NCBI GenBank assembly: GCA_964530335.1
Contig: CAZGYG010000016.1
Location: 1-40,810, forward strand
Length of the DNA stretch: 40,810 nucleotides
Origin: VGDP01 sp964530335
GTDB taxonomy: Bacteria; Pseudomonadota; Alphaproteobacteria; SP197
Reading direction: 5' to 3'
How positions within the stretch are numbered: position 1 is the first letter of the stretch; each line of letters starts with the position of its first letter. The position numbers were made by a program, and so were the translations under genes. Shown here piece by piece: positions 39,137-40,810 of this stretch. The notes under the pieces were generated by a model. It ran no database searches and was not told the DNA's origin. It saw only the letters and a program-made list of their open reading frames with translations.

Positions 39137-40390
39137 ATGGCCAACGCCACCGCCGCCATGGCTCCGATCATGGTCGATGGCGTGCCCCTGAAGCTCCGGC
39201 TTCAGCGGGCGGAGCGGATGCGCAAGCTGAAGGCCATCGGGCTCGTGGCACCCCTCTTCCTCTTCATCCTCGTGACCTTCGGCATCCCCATCGTGGTGAT
39301 GCTGTTCAACTCGATCTACGACCCAGACATCGGCAAGCTCATGCCGCGCACGACGGCGGCGCTGGTCGCATGGGACGGGAACGATCTGCCCGACGAGGCC
39401 GTCTTCGAGGCGTTGGCGCTGGACCTGAAGGACGCGCAGAAGACGAAGCAAGCGGCGATGATCGGCCGGCGGTTGAACTACGAGGTCTCGGGGGCCCGCA
39501 GCAAGCTGATCGCCTCCGCCAGGGCGGCGGTGAAGCTGGAGGCGGGGCCCTACAAAGCGGCCATGATCGCCACCGATCCGATGTGGGGCGAGCACGGCAC
39601 ATGGAACATGCTGCAGCGCACGACCAGGACCTATACGCCTTTCTACTTCCTGAGCTCGATGGATTTCCGTTACGACGCCGAAAACAACATCGAGCGGGTG
39701 CCTGAAGGGGAGGCAGTTTACCAGGCGGTGTTCGTGCGGACGCTGCACATCAGCGTCACCGTCACGGCGCTGACCCTCGTCATCGGGTTTCCGCTGGCCT
39801 ATCTCATCGCCACCCTGCCGGCGCGAACCGCGAACATGTTGTTGATCCTCGTGCTGATGTCGTTCTGGACCGCGCTGCTCGTGCGCACGACCGCTTGGTT
39901 CGTGCTGTTGCAGACCCAGGGGCCGATCAACGATCTTCTGTTTTACACCGGCATCGTCAGTGAACGGATCCAGCTCATCTACACCCGGTTGGGCACGATC
40001 ACGGCGATGACCCACATCCAGCTCCCCTTGACGATGTTGCCGATCTACAGCGTTATGAAGGGGATCAGCCCGAGCCACGTGCGGGCGGCGCGCAGCCTCG
40101 GCGCCGGGCCGTTCTATGCCTTCTGGCGGGTCTACTTCCCGCAGACCATGCCGGGGATCGCGGCGGGTGGCCTGCTCACCTTCATCCTCTGCCTCGGCTA
40201 CTACATCACGCCGTCGCTCGTGGGCGGGCCGACGGACCAGCTCATCAGCACCTACGTCGCCCTGTTCATCAACTCGACGGTGAACTGGGGCATGGGTTCG
40301 GCCCTCGGCGCGATTCTGTTGCTGGCAACCCTTGTCCTGTTTTTCGTCTACAACCGACTGATCGGCATCGATCGGATGAGGCTCAACTAG
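39137..40390 (+). CDS. potB: Polyamine-type ABC transporter permease (PotB family) with large periplasmic insertion
   Basis: A 417-residue permease. The first helix (about 35-58, GLVAPLFLFILVTFGIPIVVML) is followed by about 130 hydrophilic residues before the remaining five helices begin near 195. This is much longer than in E. coli PotB (about 275 residues), though such inserted loops occur in alphaproteobacterial homologues. The EAA-type loop contacting the ATPase is RAARSLGAGPFYAFWRVYFP. The ATG at 39137 is preferred over a TTG one codon earlier. It is followed 5 bp later by the second permease gene. Confidence 0.88.
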   Translation: MANATAAMAPIMVDGVPLKLRLQRAERMRKLKAIGLVAPLFLFILVTFGIPIVVMLFNSIYDPDIGKLMPRTTAALVAWDGNDLPDEAVFEALALDLKDAQKTKQAAMIGRRLNYEVSGARSKLIASARAAVKLEAGPYKAAMIATDPMWGEHGTWNMLQRTTRTYTPFYFLSSMDFRYDAENNIERVPEGEAVYQAVFVRTLHISVTVTALTLVIGFPLAYLIATLPARTANMLLILVLMSFWTALLVRTTAWFVLLQTQGPINDLLFYTGIVSERIQLIYTRLGTITAMTHIQLPLTMLPIYSVMKGISPSHVRAARSLGAGPFYAFWRVYFPQTMPGIAAGGLLTFILCLGYYITPSLVGGPTDQLISTYVALFINSTVNWGMGSALGAILLLATLVLFFVYNRLIGIDRMRLN

Positions 40391-40395
40391 CGCCC

Positions 40396-40810
40396 ATGGC
40401 CCTTCCCGCCTATGCGTCTCCCGTCGACCGCGCTTGGTACGTGCTGCACCGGGTGCTGTGCGGGCTCATCCTGCTCTACCTGATCCTGCCGATCCTGATC
40501 ATCATTCCGCTGTCGTTCAATTCGGAGGGGTTCTTCACGTTCCCGATGCCGGGACTTTCCTTGCGCTGGTACGAGGAGTTCTTCGGCTCGGATCGATGGC
40601 TCGGCGCGCTCCAGACCAGCGCCATTGTGGCGGTCTTCGTCACTCTCCTGGCCACCACGTTGGGGACGCTCGCGGCGCTGGGCTTGAGCCGCGCCAACTT
40701 CCCGGCGCGCGGGCTGGTGATGAGCCTGCTGATCTCGCCGCTGATCGTGCCGATCGTGATCACCGCCGTGGGCATGTTCTTCTTCTACGACACCCTCGGC
40801 GTGATCAATT
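40396..40810 (+). CDS. potC: Polyamine-type ABC transporter permease (PotC family), 3' partial
   Basis: An ATG at 40396-40398 opens a frame that runs off the window after 138 codons. It reads MALPAYASPVDRAWYVLHRV, then a hydrophobic helix (GLILLYLILPILIIIPLSF) and FNSEGFFTFPMPGLSLRWYEEFF, the characteristic PotC-type start (SFNS ... F ... SLRWYEEFF). A second helix (ALQTSAIVAVFVTLLATTLGT) and LVMSLLISPLIVPIVITAVG follow. It completes the set of two permeases expected for this importer. The gene continues beyond the window. Confidence 0.88.
   Translation, partial: MALPAYASPVDRAWYVLHRVLCGLILLYLILPILIIIPLSFNSEGFFTFPMPGLSLRWYEEFFGSDRWLGALQTSAIVAVFVTLLATTLGTLAALGLSRANFPARGLVMSLLISPLIVPIVITAVGMFFFYDTLGVIN

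Overview
This is a GC-rich window (roughly 70% by eye) of densely packed genes with many 4-bp ATGA or GTGA overlaps. It has class III cyclase-TPR proteins, a PotABCD-type transporter, an AcuI-like reductase and a type I secretion system. Together these suggest an alphaproteobacterium, perhaps Rhodospirillales-like. A run of exactly 100 N at 16732-16831 marks a scaffold gap, so the source is a draft or metagenome assembly. No rRNA, tRNA, CRISPR array, transposase or phage gene was seen.

Layout. 1-233: tail of a cyclase-TPR gene plus a truncated cyclase start. 255-2548 (-): Sel1/peptidoglycan-binding protein and an ornithine cyclodeaminase-family enzyme. 2673-4145 (-): oligopeptide-type binding protein, divergent from an AlkA-like glycosylase (4288-4905 +). 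4899-8418 (-): two coupled cyclase-TolB-TPR genes and a truncated cyclase start. 8579-10644: aminotransferase and EamA transporter, convergent. 10852-18222: type I secretion parts (HlyD-like, ABC, TolC-like) with a CHASE2 adenylate cyclase between them. 18320-28359 (-): a seven-gene redox operon. 28431-30092 (-): an acetolactate synthase-like enzyme. 30213-35492 (+): three coupled cyclase-TolB-TPR genes and a truncated cyclase start. 35543-36535: AcuI-like reductase. 36772 to the end: polyamine-type ABC transporter, the last permease cut by the window edge.

The most interesting region is the redox operon at 18320-28359. In transcription order it encodes a tetraheme cytochrome c, a cytoplasmic fusion of two cyclic-nucleotide-binding domains with four [4Fe-4S] cluster motifs, a membrane protein with cytochrome-b-like His spacing, a membrane-anchored decaheme cytochrome with a duplicated cytosolic Cys module, a periplasmic pentaheme cytochrome, an outer-membrane barrel, and a membrane-anchored NAD/FAD/[2Fe-2S] reductase. 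This reads as an electron conduit from NAD(P)H to the cell envelope with a cyclic-nucleotide input. The three-cyclase operon is transcribed divergently from the 120-bp region upstream of the acetolactate synthase gene and this operon, which hints that nucleotide signal and electron conduit are linked. That link is inference.

The cyclase arrays are themselves unusual. The catalytic domains look homogenised (a perfect 338-bp repeat in one pair, mosaic blocks in the trio) while the TPR parts diverge. All five have Gly where the substrate-recognising Lys is expected. All three arrays end in a short orphan copy of a cyclase start.
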